6,994 nt of DNA from an uncultured Alphaproteobacteria bacterium (lineage in GTDB: Bacteria > Pseudomonadota > Alphaproteobacteria > CAAHEQ01 > UBA3637): the NCBI GenBank assembly GCA_947629595.1, contig CANREI010000062.1, positions 1 to 6,994 on the forward strand, given 5' to 3'. Shown piece by piece: positions 6,795 through 6,994 of the stretch; position 1 is the stretch's first letter, and each line of letters starts with the position of its first letter. The position numbers and the translations under genes are program-made. The notes under the pieces are model-generated. The model ran no database searches. It was not told the DNA's origin and worked only from the letters and a program-made list of their open reading frames with translations.

Positions 6795-6994
6795 ATGATT
6801 AAGTTTTCCGATATAACGGTGATTATACAAGGGCAGGTTTATAAGGATGTTACCAATCTGGTCATTCGGTCCGTCAAAAAGTTTTTGCCGAATGCGCAAA
6901 TTATTTTTTCAACATGTGATCAAAATATGTCCGATACGATTTCGGGCGTTGATCGGCTGATTGTTTCAAAAGACCCCGGGGGGTATCTTTATGC
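6795..6994 (+). CDS. WavE-family LPS/capsule biosynthesis protein, 3' end outside the window
   Basis: The first 66 residues are visible and the gene runs off the right edge. They follow the WavE pattern closely: DITVIIQG at 6-13, SVKKFLPNAQIIFST at 26-40, then a short acidic turn and SKDPGGY at 58-64. The same blocks occur in the C-terminal domain of the preceding gene, so the two are paralogues, but this copy keeps the usual IQG and DPG motifs that the fused domain has changed. The WavE family is tied to LPS core and capsule synthesis and is thought to be glycosyltransferase-like. The ATG directly follows the upstream TAA (6792-6794) and is preceded by AGAGG at 6781-6785. GC rises here compared with the upstream gene. 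Confidence 0.8.
   Translation, partial: MIKFSDITVIIQGQVYKDVTNLVIRSVKKFLPNAQIIFSTCDQNMSDTISGVDRLIVSKDPGGYLY

Noticed and set aside
6974..6983. CCCCGGGGGG run in the last gene
   Set aside because: It encodes the expected Asp-Pro-Gly-Gly of the WavE motif. A run of six G is short for frequent slippage, so I do not call it a second switch.

Overview
The window lies inside a surface-polysaccharide locus (capsule, LPS or LOS). All eight genes are on the + strand and tightly packed, with good AGGAG-type ribosome binding sites. The organism cannot be named from this sequence. The gene families (WavE, GT8, acyltransferase 3, EcbF/BcbF-like phosphatase) and a long homopolymeric C tract inside a gene fit a host-associated, low-to-mid GC bacterium that varies its surface, such as a Campylobacterota, Pasteurellaceae-like, gut alphaproteobacterial or Negativicutes lineage. 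I cannot choose among these.

Region 1 (1-3110) has moderate GC. It holds the end of a small double helix-turn-helix protein, a nucleotidyltransferase/small-molecule-kinase fusion, a HAD phosphatase of the capsule-biosynthesis type, and a second sugar-phosphate-type nucleotidyltransferase. These four genes overlap or abut (ATGA, a 29-base overlap, TAATG) and look like one translationally coupled unit. The three enzymes together have the parts to phosphorylate a small molecule, trim a phosphate and activate it as an NDP derivative. The substrate is unknown.

Region 2 (3107-6794) is markedly more AT-rich. It holds an integral-membrane O-acyltransferase (acyltransferase 3 family), a left-handed beta-helix acetyltransferase, and a large two-domain GT8-WavE glycosyltransferase. 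The acyltransferase gene contains an uninterrupted run of 11 C (3994-4004) near its 3' end. In the length present here the gene runs into an early stop and loses its last membrane helix. One C more, or two fewer, opens a frame that restores a clear transmembrane segment. This is the strongest observation in the window: a probable phase-variable ON/OFF switch for polysaccharide acylation, captured in the OFF state.

Region 3 (6795-6994) returns to moderate GC and holds the start of a second WavE-family gene, cut by the window edge. It is related to the C-terminal domain of the gene before it. The GC profile suggests that region 2 is an exchanged cassette between more backbone-like genes. No RNA genes, insertion sequences, CRISPR arrays or convincing terminators were seen, and no stretch over 300 bases lacks a gene.
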